DNA of 64,000 bases from Stereocaulon alpinum (lineage: Eukaryota; Ascomycota; Lecanoromycetes; Lecanorales; Stereocaulaceae), in the NCBI GenBank assembly GCA_018257865.1, contig JAEUBA010000008.1, forward strand, positions 620,001-684,000, in the 5' to 3' direction. Below are positions 32,710-44,792 of this stretch, piece after piece. The translations under genes and the position numbers were made by a program. Each line of letters opens with the position of its first letter. Position 1 is the first letter of the stretch. A model generated the notes under the pieces. That model searched no databases. It had not been told where the DNA came from and saw nothing but the letters and a program-made list of their open reading frames with translations.

Positions 32710-34400
32710 CCCGGCGCCAATTGAGTAGTGTAGTGTAGGTATTTCTGTTGCTAAAGATCGCAGTATGCGCTGATTATGCCATTGGTCGGCCAGGATCGCG
32801 ACGTTGAATGTTTAGAATTTGCTGGAATTGGAAAGAATATAATGAAATGACACTCTGAGTTTCCAGGACAGATTTATCATAGCCTTAAACTGCTAATGAT
32901 AGTGATGCAAACAACAACCTTCATTGCACATTGTGACGGTAAGCATTATATAGATGTTGGTTCTTCATGTCTATTAGCGCTGACCATAACAATACTAGGC
33001 TAAAGACTCGGAGGCACAGCAAGAATGGAACATGGATTTGTGCGATTGAGGCTCCGCACCTCAGTATTGTCATGATTGCTGCAAATGATAGGCATGTAAG
33101 ACGGGAGCGCTGCCTCACACAACAAGTTTGCCATGAGACGCATAGTTGGAACAAGAAACGAAACATGCAGGGCGCACAAACTGGCTGCCAGCGAGACGCT
33201 GGATCCAGTTAGAAACTGCGATGAATTTGACGAAGCGCGTCACCATGATCAGCAACACGACTTGTGACGTTTTGCGCTGCCTCGATCCTGCGCTATTCTT
33301 TGAATATTGATACGATGAAGACGCATCTAACAAAGTAGGATGATACAACTGTCTCCTTGAAGGATTCAGAGCTGGGATGAAGATGCAACTGCACGCAGGC
33401 TAAGCAGGCTCAGCCGCACTTGGGGCCGAATCCTTCAGATCCTTCGAACCCTCAGATATGGGCGCTTAACGTAACAACGACTGCTATTTGACCGCGCTGC
33501 GGCAACCTGAAACTGAAGACTGTTGGCGTTTGAAGTCGAGAATGCGGTGATGATTGGCTTCAGACACCGTGGTTTGGCGATCACGAATGTCTCGGAAATT
33601 GATTTGGTACCATTGCACGCATGAGGGCGGAGGCTCCATGCAGAGATGCCGACGCGTCCGACTTGGGGTGGCCTCTACGGTGTCCTTCGGCGGCTCTGTC
33701 ACTCATGTGGGTCGTGCCGCTGGCTTTCGGTGTGGCATTTCTTCTATACGTAGTGTCCCCCTGGGTTCCTGTCGCGAGAATACAGTAGCAACTTTCATGG
33801 TTTATTGGACATGTTCCACCCTGGATCCATCTCCTGTAATTATCAGGGCTCTTTTGGCGCCCAAAATGATGAATGCCAACATCCCAGTTGTTAGGACGTG
33901 CATGGAGTGTTGTACGTATGGAGTGCGTAAGCGAACGAATGTCAGATTAGAACTAATCGACTAGGGTGAGACACAAGCAGCATGGGCCGAGAATACTCGA
34001 AAAATACGTTCAACAGAATGGACCCCTTTAGAATATCAGTAACTGATTGGAGACTGATTGGTCATTGATTTGGAGTGAACAATCTATTGCTATTGATGTT
34101 GTTGTTAGATAGAATTGCATGCAGAGATGTTATTCAAGTTGCACGGAGGCCTTGGCAAGCCCTAGCCCTAGAGACTAGTGTAAGCGAGCCCAGTTGAGCA
34201 GCCAGCATTGGGAGGATCAGACAAAGGTAGTGGATTAGTCCACCTCCACACGGACTGCTCGGTTCGACTACATGTCAAAAAAGTAGCCTTTGTGCGGTAT
34301 TTACTTGTCGCGGGCGTGTATCCGAGCATGTCCGTAAGCCCAACCACTTCGAATGACAACCACATAACCTGGTATCTTTGCATCGAAATATACACAAGAA
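32710..34400. other. Gene-poor gap
   Basis: Contains the 5' region of the 715-aa protein gene. A minus-strand frame at 33484-33702 (with ...NFRDIRDRQTTVSEANHH) and open stretches near 33870 that read as a membrane-like segment (LTTGMLAFIILGA) hint at a decayed or highly split gene, but I could not join them. No other element is seen. Confidence 0.3.
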
Positions 34401-34682
34401 TCAAGACGACGCCGCCATTACAGACGGGATGGGATTGGCAACTCCCGTGACCGGCACAGGTGGAGCACTCAATGTTGAGTTTGCCAGAGATGGAAGCCCA
34501 TTTTGTTTTGGGTATTCATAATGATTTGGTATTACACCGATCAACTCCAAGAGCTCCTGCTCAGCAATTGACTTTGCCTCGGGATCTTGCGAGAACCTTA
34601 GAATCTGGATCTTGGAATAGACCGAATCTGCGCCATAGAGCAAGACTTCGATGTTTTGATGGACCCCTGTGGCAGCCATCAT
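34401..34682 (-). CDS. Hypothetical small ORF
   Basis: An ATG-led 93-codon frame (MMAATGVHQNIEVLLYGADS) begins 32 nt downstream of the stop of the secreted-protein gene, so it could simply be 3' untranslated sequence. The composition is ordinary, with no signal peptide or motif. Listed only for completeness. Confidence 0.2.
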   Translation of the reverse strand: MMAATGVHQNIEVLLYGADSVYSKIQILRFSQDPEAKSIAEQELLELIGVIPNHYEYPKQNGLPSLANSTLSAPPVPVTGVANPIPSVMAASS

Positions 34683-34713
34683 TAGTGGTCGTCAACTGTT
34701 GGGAAGTTTCATA

Positions 34714-35288
34714 CTAAGGCTTCGCACCATTCTTAACAACAAGGCCACCTATCCCTCTTGCACGGACGCAATTTCGTAGTACTGTTCGCGCAGGTCCTAT
34801 CAGATCGTTGAAGCTTGATACGTCATTAGGAATGTTAGTGAAGTCCGTCGCAAGGAGTATTTGTGCTGTACATCCGCCTGTTACTAATCAGCATGGGGTC
34901 CGGTGTCGGCTGGCGCTCTCGATCAAGTATTACCAGACGTCCTGTCAAGCGGTAAAAGTTGGTTCGGCATCTCCTGTGATATGTCAGAGTCCCTAGTGTA
35001 GAAATTTCGCGCAACCGATCGGCCGGGGGGGTCTCGCGGAAGCATTGCAATAGCCGCGTTGCAGTCGCTGAAGTCTACTCGTCCTAGGCTCGAGTCACAC
35101 ATAGCTGGTTGTGGAGGCGCGTTGATCGAAGCTGTGACAGCTGATGCAGTTGGTTGGTTTGAGGCGACAACAGAGCCTGGTGGTGCGGCCGGGAAGGCCG
35201 AAACATCGTCAGAAGCCAAGAAGAGGGTGACAAACAAGAATCCAAAAACTCGAGAGGCCAAACATTGGAAGGGCACGTCTGCAGGCAT
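34714..35288 (-). CDS. Small secreted four-cysteine protein (effector-like)
   Basis: Two exons (35288-34934, 34877-34714) encode 172 aa; a 56-nt intron (GTAATA...AACAG) joins LPLDRTSG to GCTAQILLATDF. The N-terminus has an h-region, VFGFLFVTLFLA, followed by a small-residue DDVSAFPA site typical of a signal peptide. The mature part has four cysteines: CDSSLGRVDFSDC near the start, GGC in the middle and LRNCVRARGIGG near the end. The C-x(11)-C...LP..SGGC...NC...GG layout is common among small secreted fungal proteins. The function is unknown. An in-frame ATG at 35378 would add 30 residues and bury the signal, so I prefer 35288. Confidence 0.75.
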
Positions 35289-36431
35289 CGCAATAGATAT
35301 GATGGCAACGGGACCTTTCGACAGGCTTGTTGGGATGATGGGGCCTTGAAAGGTATGTGGGCGTGCTCTTGTAGTCATGGAATACGCACAGGACGTTCAT
35401 GTTAGATTTCACGTCTACAACCAAGCATGCTACTAGTACCACACGCCGCTATCTCGTGCCTTTCTTATGCACCCAGGGATCGCGTGTTCGAAAAGACCGC
35501 TGGAGCCTGTCTGTCGGTAGCAGTCGACTGTTCTGGTTGCAGCTTTCGCAAAGCAAAACATATTGCCACAGCCTGCAACGAGAAATATTCGGGTGTAGGA
35601 GGCTTTATTCCCTAGAAGCTTTATGCAAGTAAAATGTCTCTGCAGTAATTCTAATCTCTAGCGCGGCACTGCACGGGTGAAAATGGGCACAGATACTTTC
35701 AATATTTCAGGATAGTGTAACAAGAGGCTGTCAAGTGTTCTCCTAAAGTATCCATTTTCGCAAGCGCTCATTTCCTCGTTTCATCAACGGTCGAGGCGTA
35801 TGCGATCGAGGCGCCAATACGTACTTGCGAGTAAGCGCTGGCTGTCGTCGTCAAGGATTCCATGCGATGGGAAGTGAATAAGATGAAGATTTTGAGGCTT
35901 AAAAAGCTTAGCTGTACATTAGGCACCAACGCAGAAAGCAAGCGCATCAAGCGGGGCATCACACTCAGAGGAACGCAACGACGCCCCCAGTGCTCGCCAA
36001 ACATGTCCAATATATGCCTGTTAACTCGATCCCCATCAATCACTGAATTTCCAAGCGCAGTCGGGATCTAAAGTCCATGTACACCTGTGGGTGCCCAGTT
36101 TGTAGCAGTGCCTGATTTGAGGCAACTCAGATTCCGTGGTAGAGCGTTTATAGATTGTATGCTGTCCAACTCTCGCGCGGGAGCAGCAATGGGACCGGCA
36201 ATCTTGCGTTCGTTACAGCGCAGCCACCAACAGCACCAGCGACTACATCACAGCTGGGATAAGGTTAGGTGCAGGTAGCGGCACCTGCCAATGTCAATTG
36301 TTTGTTTGCTTCAGACAACCGGAGAAGGTTTACCATTGTTGTCACGAACATTGCTGTTTCACTTGAAGCGCAGAATCCGAGCTCACCGTATGCGCCTTTA
36401 CACCTGTCAGGTTGGTGAGTATCTAATCTGT
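35289..36431. other. Gap without a supported gene
   Basis: Short frames only. A minus-strand stretch near 35880-35840 (MESLTTTASAYSQ before GTACGT) could be a first exon, but no partner was found. Confidence 0.3.
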
Positions 36432-36860
36432 TCAAATTGAAGATTGTCTCTGGAAAATAGAGATATTGGAGTGAACACTAGGATGGGTGCAATCCATGCA
36501 CAACGATCCCCGAAAGCAGGGTTGGATGCATTGACGGCATGTTGCTCTTCCTACGAAGCTCATGTGACAGCTCTGACCCAGAGATCAACTCCGTGAAACC
36601 CATGAATTGCGTTCTAGACTTACAGTACATTGGAAAGCATCCCAGCCATTTTGCGCGCACGTCGTACCGCAGCTTACGTTGGCAGCCCAGCAATTCGTGA
36701 TGTAGCTTTCGCATGTATCGCGAGTATCCAAGTTTGCATATCCTGAGGAATTCAATTGAGTATTCATTCCGGTGTCATTGTATTGTGTAGATGCACGAAG
36801 AAGTGCCTCGCCTGCAAGGATGTAGAAGGGAATCTTTCTGAATGAATCGGCGAATATCAT
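36432..36860 (-). CDS. Cysteine-rich small protein (11 Cys), two exons
   Basis: Joining 36860-36624 to 36572-36432 through a 51-nt intron (GTAAGT...GTCAG) gives 125 aa. Exon 1 carries TCESYITNCWAANVSCGTTC and FQCT; exon 2 begins SCHMSFVGRATCRQCIQPCF and continues GSLCMDCTHPS. Five plus six cysteines cluster in about 65 residues and the frame is kept, which argues for a real gene. No classical signal peptide is seen at the ATG (MIFADSFRKIPFYILAG); an upstream exon may be missing. Composition suggests a disulphide-rich, probably secreted protein. The family is not recognised. Confidence 0.55.
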
Positions 36861-38553
36861 TCGAAGCGGCTCGATGTTTCAGAATGTACGTCGTAACAAT
36901 GTTAATCGACCTCTGCAATGACAGGCGGAGCTTGACGGAAGCAAACGCTGTCTTGACAACTCATAGGTGACATCGAGGCAACATATAGATAAAATTCCCC
37001 CGCGCCAAAGTGACCTCGGTGTGGCTTGGCACAGTGCCCACGGACCGACAGAGTAATAGCTTGTTTCGCTAAGACGATGGAAGAATGCCTCGGAATGTGA
37101 TCTCGGCCTGTGCGTCATCATCTGGACCTTGAGTGATGCAGCAGAAACCCTTACAAGAGGACCTTTGCAATCAGAACATTACGGTTCCATGACGCTAAGC
37201 CGACGGTGATACCAACGATCGCGCGCTGCAAGACAAGCGACGTCGAAAGGTGTAGGCTGACGCCAACGCCAATCCCATTGCTTGTGCCAGGTTCTGAATT
37301 CATAAACAGTATAACAGATTGCTAGCGGTCAGGGATGGGGCGTATTGGTGACGGGTGGGATGAGCGACCAGCTCGCTGTATGTGACATCAGTAAATGCCG
37401 CTGGCGAATGAAGTTAGACACTGACCATGAAGATTTGACTGGCCATGCATTTCTGCTAGACCCCATGTAGTCGCAACCTGCGACACGATTTTGTGAAGCG
37501 CTGGTCGTGCGGACAAGGAAAGTATTTTGCGACGCCATTCAACCACGTCGCAGGTTCCAAGATGCTCTATTAGTGTCCACTCCACCACAGTATCAAGGTT
37601 CACCATGGAGAAAACCGACCACAGTCCCGATCTAGGTCAGCGCTGGTACTCTAATCTTGGAACCAACGGTAAATGTACAAGCTCCAGCCGAAGTAGATGT
37701 CATATGGTGCGATGGCAATATGACCCTAACATTGGGTCACAGAAATCGGGATGGACACATCGAACCTTAGGTGTCAAATGCTAGCAACATCGTTCTCTCG
37801 GACACTCTCGATTCATCTCTGACACCGGTCAAATGTTCAGGACGATCGAACATTGCAAGGTACTCTAGAATCTGCACGTCTAGGAGAACATACTACGAGG
37901 CTCCTAGCGTAGCTGACGCGAAGGTTGTAAGAAAGCTGAGTCCTTGATGTGCATTCGCGGCTTGATGTGCACTACCATTTTGGGAAGTCTAACTTGTATA
38001 TTGAATCGCAAAGCTCTTGTGGCAGGTCGAGGAAGCGAAAGCTGGGCTGTTCGAGCGAGCTTTGCAGTAACAAGCCGATCAATGTCGCAATTCGCAGGTT
38101 TGTTGTTCAGGAGGTAGGCATGATACTAGAGGTCTGAAGGGAGAAAGTTCAGGGAATTATATGGTCTCCCTACATCTTCCATGTCATGATGCAGTGAGTC
38201 GTTTTGTGTGTTAAAGGACTCTGAGGTACTAAGACCTGGAGAATCTAGGTCGGCATGCCCTATTTCATGGTCTTGATATGCCTATACCAGCACTTTTGTT
38301 CCGCCAAAGCCACATCCATTTATTGGTCGGATTTTTGGCATTGTACTTAAGGTCAATGGTGGAATCGACGTCAGAAGTAGCATCTTCGTAATTTGGTAAG
38401 CTGGCGATCAGATCTTGATGTCTACAAATCCCGACACCATATGCAAGCGACTTGATATATCTTATCGCTCGCGATGTTGTTGTGATGACTACCTTGTGTG
38501 TTGAATCAGTGTAAGGGATTTAGATAGGCAGGGCAGCAGGGGTAACAACCTAC
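36861..38553. other. Gap without a supported gene
   Basis: An ATG frame at 37605-37784 (+) and a minus-strand frame at 37388-37606 have no recognisable motif. I see no transposon ends or RNA gene. Confidence 0.3.
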
Positions 38554-38577
38554 CTTAGGTACCTTACCTTACCTAAG
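38554..38577. repeat. Inverted repeat (8-bp arms, 8-nt loop) in the VPS9 gene leader
   Basis: CTTAGGTA and TACCTAAG flank CCTTACCT, about 375 bp upstream of the VPS9 protein start. It could be a hairpin or a dimeric factor site. The loop repeats part of the same CCTTA unit. Confidence 0.4.
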
Positions 38578-38807
38578 AGAGTTGGGGGAAATCCTGCGGG
38601 CTGACGTAACACCCAGCATCCACCAGTTACGTCGAGGCTTGGCGCTGAGCATCGGGTCGACACGTTATTTGTTCATATCTACCTATAACTTCTCAAGCTC
38701 GAACGTCCTACACGCCTTACAATTGCGCACGAAAGGCTTACTTGCTCTCACAGTGCGCTCGAGCTGACCAAGTCGACTTTCCTCAATTTGCTCATAAGAG
38801 GCTGTCC

Positions 38808-38951
38808 ATGTCCGGGTACGCCAAGTACTCCAATCATATGCCGCCTGAAGAGTCCCCATCAGACGACATTCCCCCAGCACTGGAGCCTGAAAGCCCGAAC
38901 AGCCACGCCAGCACTCTCTTCGCAGGCTGGTCTCGCTCGTATGTTGGATGA
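38808..38951 (+). promoter_or_regulatory. Upstream ORF abutting, and in frame with, the VPS9 protein start
   Basis: A 47-codon ATG frame (SGYAKYSNHMPPEESPSDD...) ends in TGA at 38949-38951, immediately followed by the ATG at 38952. Both are in the same frame. The peptide is Pro/Ser/Glu-rich and looks like a protein N-terminus. It may repress translation, allow reinitiation, or extend the main protein by readthrough or alternative splicing. Confidence 0.55.
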
Positions 38952-41900
38952 ATGCACTCTCTCAACCCTTTCCTGCGGGCCTTCTTCACGAGTCCTCTAC
39001 CCTCCCAGTGCAACCCAGTTAACAATCATGTAAGGAATTGTCTCAGACGCCCTTGTGTTCAATGGTGAAAGGGCTGGGGATGCTACGAGCATTGCTCTAA
39101 CGTGATCATAGATCCTACTCGTCCCTACAACAGAATGTCTCCTTACCGCCAAAGACCGCGAAACCAGTTCTACCTATGTGGAGTTAGCAGCCTCCGACGA
39201 CTTCCTTGCCAGCCATGTGCTCCGCATCTCGGGCACGCCTGGGCCAGGGAGCAGCAGTGTGCGAGATAGTAAAGGGAAAGCGAAGCAATTCAATACAGTG
39301 AATGGACGCACCATCGTGGTAAAAGAGTCGTTTGTATATAGCAACAAAGGTATGCCCGTTTAGGCCCGTCTATTGTGGCATACTCATCTGACACTGTATG
39401 TCTAGGTTTCAAGAACCTTAATCAAGCACAATTGCTCAGTGATCAGCTCTACTATCCTGACTCTCTCGATGCGCAGCAATGGCTCGTCTACTACATCTCA
39501 AGACCCCTAATCGGCTCCTACGAGCCGATCAGAATTACGCCGGCCATCCCTCCAGATTCGGTCAAGGAGCTGGATTCGGCAATCGGCGCGGTCAAAGGCA
39601 ACGCGGACGACCATGCAGGTTCTCCCTCGTCTTCAATCTCGAAGAAGAATGTGAAGTCGTTTAACGAGCTTCTCAACAACTTTCCCATGATTGCGCGCCA
39701 AATGCAGCCTGGTTTGGAGAAGGTGTTCAAGGATTTCCAGATGAGCACGCGTGATCGGCCAGCCGCGCCTTCACGGCGAAGCTCTATACGCTCTAGACGA
39801 TCCTCGACTGCTTCAACTTCCTCCCAAACCAACGGGTCAATCCACAGCAAATACTCGAACGGGCATACTACCGCGCCATCTATGACAACATTGCACATTG
39901 ACGAGGAGGAAGAGTTCCTGCGGAACATGCTAGAGACTGCGGTGACAGCGGCCATTGACCTGTTCCAGAAAGTTGACAAGCAGCAACTGTCTCTACTTGG
40001 TGCTACAACTGACCTTACAGGAGCGATGGTTGAGCGCCTCATCGAGCGTTATGTCACAGAACAATTGCACGACTCAGACCTTTTTCCGCTACTTCGCAGA
40101 ACCAGGAGGATGGAAGACCAAGAGCTCGAGTCTAGTATCCATGGCATGCAGTATATTGATATCACACAAGTTGGGATCGAGGTAGAAAGCCCGAGCGGTC
40201 GTAACGGCAAAGACCAGCTGGTGAGCAGGCTAACAAGAGGCGTCGAAGAGTTCCGGCAGCTTGGTGTCGCTAGCGGCCCCCAGCAGATGCTGGAAATCCT
40301 CGTGAAAACACAAAAGGTAGTGACCAGTGACGAGCCTGCTCGTAAGGACAATCAAAAAACCGCGGATGATAATAAAGGCTCGCGAGAACTAGAAAAGATC
40401 CGTTCAACAATGACAATGAATGCTGACGCCCTAGTGTCGCTACTGCTTGTGGTGGTCATCCGCTCTCAAGTACGGCATCTTCATGCTCGGCTTGCATATA
40501 TGCGCAACTTCATCTTTGTTGAGGATGTCGAGACCGGCGAAACGGGATACGCGCTCAGCACGTTTGAAGCAGTGCTTTCATATTTGGTGACTGATTCTGG
40601 CGGTTTGAGGAAAGCAAGCAGAAGGAATAAGAGATTGTGGCAAGCCACAAAGGAGGGTGACGTACTGGGGATCAAGGAAATGCTCGACCCCAGACACGCG
40701 TCTGACGAAATTGGAGAAGGCAATCTGCAAAAGCAGAATCGAGTGGATGAAGAGGCGATTGGGGATAAAAAGCCCGACAATCATATGGAGCATCTTGTGG
40801 AGAGAGTTGACGGTGATCTGCTGAGCAGTCATGCTTCACGAGAGCCGACTGAAGACGGAAATACATCGGAAGGTTCAACCTTAGCCCATGTCTTCCCATT
40901 CCAGGCTCCTGCACCTGTTTCACCCACCCGCAGAGGGAAGCGGGTTTCGATGGACACGCGAAGCTTTTCCAATTGTTCTGAGCTTTCATTCATCTCCCGT
41001 ACGACGACGCTTGATTCAAGATCTGGTGGCATTGAAGGCGATACATCTATAGAAACCTTGACTCAAACGCAAGACACTGAAGGCAATTCGATACTCATGA
41101 TGGCTGTGGAAGCACGACAGCCAGGTGCTCTTGGCTATCTGCTGTCTCTTGAGGAGCACTTTCCTACGAAATTCGTTCTGGAGAACTCCAACAAAGAGGG
41201 CACTACACTGCTAAGTGCCGCTGTTCAGATAGCCAATGCAGAAATGATCGAGTTACTGCTATGTCGCATATTCCAGGCAAAGGATCAGCAGGAGGTCACG
41301 GACTACTTCGCGAAAGCAGACAACCGTGGCCGCACAGTAGCTCATTACCTTTTCAATGCACCATACTTGATTCCGAGGTTTTGCGATATCCTCCCATGGA
41401 GAAAGAAGGACAAAAATGGCCAGACGCCTTTACTGGCATTGTGCAGGTCTTACGATCACCCAGAATACTCGGAAATGGTCAACGATTCGCTACAGTTCGC
41501 GACTCACGAGCAAGGTGATGGTCAGCCTCTACACCTTGATGACCATGTCGATGCGAAGGGTAATACTCTACTCCACGTGGTCAATGATCCCTCGCTAGCT
41601 GTACGAATTCTCAGGCATTGTGACTCTGATGCGAACGCGACTAATGACAAGCACTTTACACCCTTGATGGTGGCTAGCAAGTACGGTCGAATGGATATGG
41701 TCAGAGCGCTTTTCGGCGACAAGAGAGTGGATATTCTTGCTAGGGAATCGAGAGGCATGACAGCCGTGGAATTGGCAAAGGATGATGAGATTCGGAACCG
41801 CATCGATGATATGATGCTTGTATCCAACGTCCCTGCGCCCGATGGTCGAGTCACTGCAGTTGTGCGGTCTTTCTTCGTTGAAGACGCCTCCATACGTTTG

Positions 41901-42993
41901 ATTATCAAGTCCGCGGTCCGTAACGACAATGGCATGATAGGTGTCACAACTTGTAGGAGGTCGTTAACAGATTTCGAGAATCTGGCAAAATGGTTGGCCC
42001 TCGAACATCCTGCATCATGGCTTCCATCAATCTTCAACTTTCGGTCGCCGTTCCAAATATCATCGCGACCGTCGAGGGCAGTGCTCCAGGATATACAAGT
42101 GCGCCTTGACAATTTCCTGAAGATCATGCTTGCCCATTCGACATTCTCGACACACGAGTTGGTGTGGGAGTTCATACTCTTCCCTGAGATACAACCAGAT
42201 ATGATGGCGGAGCGGAGTAGGAAAAAGGCTGAGATCAGGAACGAGAATATCAGAGAGGACTACGAACCCGTAGAGGATATTCGGGAGGTTTCGACTTTCG
42301 CCGAGCATGCGCGAGAATCTATCCGCGGCGTCAATTATTCGACCAAGAGCGTGATACGGAGATCTACCAATATCCGCGTTGGCTTGTCAAGTATGCTTCA
42401 TGTTCACCCTACAACCGTTACATTTTGCTAATGCTACAGACCTATCTACTGCCCTCGAGCTTTGTGCCAAGGCCTTCGCGACATTACCCTATCTCCCAGC
42501 TTCACATGTCCAGGCCCTCGTACGCTTCGCTAATTGCGCTCAATTGCTTCCTTCCGACCCCTACAAGTTCTTTCACCAAGACATGCAAGCGATATCCTCT
42601 ACCATACTTGCTATACTTTCCTCCCTAGCCCGCCCTCATTCACTGATCAACTCTATCATGTCCATTCAAAAAGCGATTGACCGCCATGCTTCCTCGCTCC
42701 GCCGCTCTGACCGCTGGCCACTGGGGCTTCTTGACGAAACGCGCAAAGGCATCCATGCAGATGCGCAAGAAAAAGCCGAAAAGAGTAGGGAGGAGCTACT
42801 GACTGTTGGCTGTGAATTACGCTACACACAGCAGACTGTTGCTGGCGAACTGGCGGGTTGGCAGGAGCTGCATGCCAAGCTTGGAAAAAGAGCCATCAAA
42901 GCCTTGGCTGAGCGAATGGTAGTGAGAGAAAAGGACCGATTGGAGAGTATGAAGAGGGCTGTAAGGGGTGTCATAGAATTGAAGAAGGCGTGA
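38952..42993 (+). CDS. VPS9-domain, ankyrin-repeat and PX-like protein (Varp/Vrl1-like Rab GEF)
   Basis: Four exons (38952-39029, 39112-39349, 39406-42390, 42440-42993) give 1284 aa. The N-terminus MHSLNPFLRAFFTSPLPSQC joins ILLVPTTECLLTAKDRE and ELAASDDFLASHVLRI. A VPS9 domain lies around residues 440-500 (MNADALVSLLLVVVIRSQVR, EDVETGETGYALSTFEAVL). Ankyrin-like repeats span about 665-900 (GNSILMMAVEA, KGNTLLHVVND, KHFTPLMVASKYGRMDMVRA). A PX-like module follows at about 915-1030 (FENLAKWLALEHPASWLPS). The helical C-terminus may be BAR-like. Yeast Vrl1 and animal Varp share this plan and act on endosomes as Rab5/Rab21-type exchange factors with retromer- or sorting-nexin partners. Confidence in VPS9 and ankyrin is high; PX and BAR are moderate. 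Confidence 0.88.
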
Positions 42994-43454
42994 AGGCTGT
43001 ATTGACCCTGCTTAGTGGCCTCGGCGCCATTGTTCTCATTAGGTTTCGGTGGCGGCTCCTTTCCCTTCGAAATCATCGGAGTTCTTCGGTCTGCTTGAAT
43101 CAAGATACCCCGGCCTCGATTTATTGTTTGTTAGATTCCTGCTATAGTTCACGAAATCATCTAGTCTTCGGTTGGTCTGGACATGCTCTCCCCATCTGGC
43201 TACGTTCTCGGCATGTGTACTTGAAACATGGGTTTGAGCCTTGGATTCAGTGGACTCACAACTCCTAAGATTACCACCTGACATCCTCGGGTAGACTACT
43301 CGTGGACAAACCTGTTGCAAAGAGCCGCTGCTTGTCACCATAATATCATCTCACAAAGGGATCAAGTGATATGCCAAGGACTTTTTAATCGCAACTCTCA
43401 ATGTGACCAAATCCCCAAAGAGGCCCCAGCTCCAGCCTCTTGCGCTCATCGATG
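42994..43454. other. Convergent intergenic region
   Basis: 3' ends of the VPS9 protein gene (+) and the methyltransferase gene (-) face each other here. Nothing else is recognised. Confidence 0.4.
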
Positions 43455-44363
43455 TCACTTCTTCGCCACTGCAGTCCACGCAACCATCTCGAAGCCCACC
43501 TCCCCTCCATCCCCCCGTCTCACATGCCGACTACCAACCCTCAAAACATCCAAAAATCCACCTTCCATCTTCTCCTTCTCCCCCACCGTCCACCCACTAC
43601 CAACCATCATCCTAGTAGTCTCAGCCAACTTACTAGCTGCTTCCTCCACAGACGGCCACCAAGCATGACCCATCACCTCACCCTTACTCACATCCTCGAA
43701 CCCCCCATCTCTAAGCGTCTGCTCCAACTTCCCTTGTCCCATCCACGCTTCTACAAGAGGGAATTGCGTCGGCTCACAGCCTGGCTTGAGCTTCTCCTCT
43801 ACCTCATGTAGGAGCGGTATCCAATCCACGCGCTTCCATGTCGTTAGTGCCGCTACGCCGCCGGGTTTGAGCGTGCGATAGAGTTCTGCTGCGCCTTTTA
43901 CTGGGTCGGGGAAAGTGAAGATCCCAAGAGAGGTGAAGGAGATGTCGAATGTGTTATCTGGGAATCTAAGATCCATGCCGTTCATTATGTCTGTGTCGAT
44001 GAGGCGGCCGGCGGTTGTCCAGTCTGGATGCGAGAGTATGAGCGCGCGGTTCGCGGAGATGAAATCTGCGCTTATGTCGACGGCTGAGATGTGGAGGTTT
44101 TTGTGGGCGGTTATGGTTTCGTTGCGCATGCATTGGATTGTTAGGACTGCGGGTCCGCTTGCGTTGTCGAGGATGCGTAGGGGTTTGGTTGGTGGGGGGA
44201 GGTGGGGCGTTGTGAGGGTTATTAGGTGGTCGGCGAGGATTATGTTGCAGCCGCCTGTGCGGTCGTTGTAGGTTTTTGCTAGGGGGCCTTCGAATGTGGA
44301 GGATAGGATGTTTTGCGGGTTGTTTGGTTGGTGTTCTTGCGTCGTGTCTGTGTTGGTGGTCAT
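43455..44363 (-). CDS. Class I SAM-dependent methyltransferase (UbiE/COQ5-like fold)
   Basis: A single exon of 302 aa from the ATG at 44363. Motif I is LRILDNASGPAVLTIQCM, a variant of the usual DxGxG; an acidic post-I residue is in HISAVDISADFI; DIMNGMDLRFPDNTFDISFT is motif II/III-like; ELYRTLKPGGVAALTTWKRV is the typical post-motif III. The substrate is unknown; such enzymes in fungi often act on small molecules or secondary metabolites, but no cluster partners are nearby. The frame stays open for 84 basic codons upstream without an ATG. The coding strand begins very C-rich and ends G-rich. Confidence 0.82.
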   Translation of the reverse strand: MTTNTDTTQEHQPNNPQNILSSTFEGPLAKTYNDRTGGCNIILADHLITLTTPHLPPPTKPLRILDNASGPAVLTIQCMRNETITAHKNLHISAVDISADFISANRALILSHPDWTTAGRLIDTDIMNGMDLRFPDNTFDISFTSLGIFTFPDPVKGAAELYRTLKPGGVAALTTWKRVDWIPLLHEVEEKLKPGCEPTQFPLVEAWMGQGKLEQTLRDGGFEDVSKGEVMGHAWWPSVEEAASKLAETTRMMVGSGWTVGEKEKMEGGFLDVLRVGSRHVRRGDGGEVGFEMVAWTAVAKK

Positions 44364-44792
44364 ACTTGCTGGAGTATCACGTGTGTTGGGAAGGGATGGG
44401 AAGGCTCGTCTGCGAGTAATCTGGGGTTTGCGAATGGAGTCGGATAAAGGTTTTGTATTTCGAATGTTGAACTGCTTGACGGGAGGAAATGTTGCGGTCT
44501 TTTGTATTCTACCTTCGCGGAGCCTTCTCGGAGACTTTGCGCGAATGTGTCCGAGCTGCTTGGGTTTTGACAAGCAACCAATATGCAAGCACTGCACTCC
44601 AGCTATAACATTCAACTGCCAGATGGGTTTATTCTGCAGACATCACGGCAACATACCATGCATAGATGGAAAGGGTAATTGAGCTGCCATTGGCTCTGCG
44701 TGCTCAGACAGTAACGGTATTAAGAACGCTGCAGAAGCTATATTTGTCGTGGTATCATACAAAATATGCCATCAATCGTCAATCATATACGC
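44364..44792. other. Tandem intergenic region upstream of the methyltransferase
   Basis: Promoter region of the minus-strand methyltransferase and 3' flank of the aldo-keto reductase. The left 252 bases are in frame with the methyltransferase and encode an Arg/Lys-rich stretch lacking ATG. Confidence 0.35.

Noticed and set aside
33554..33964. 136-codon plus-strand frame
   Set aside because: Starts at TTG, lacks domains, and overlaps a minus-strand stretch with equally weak evidence.
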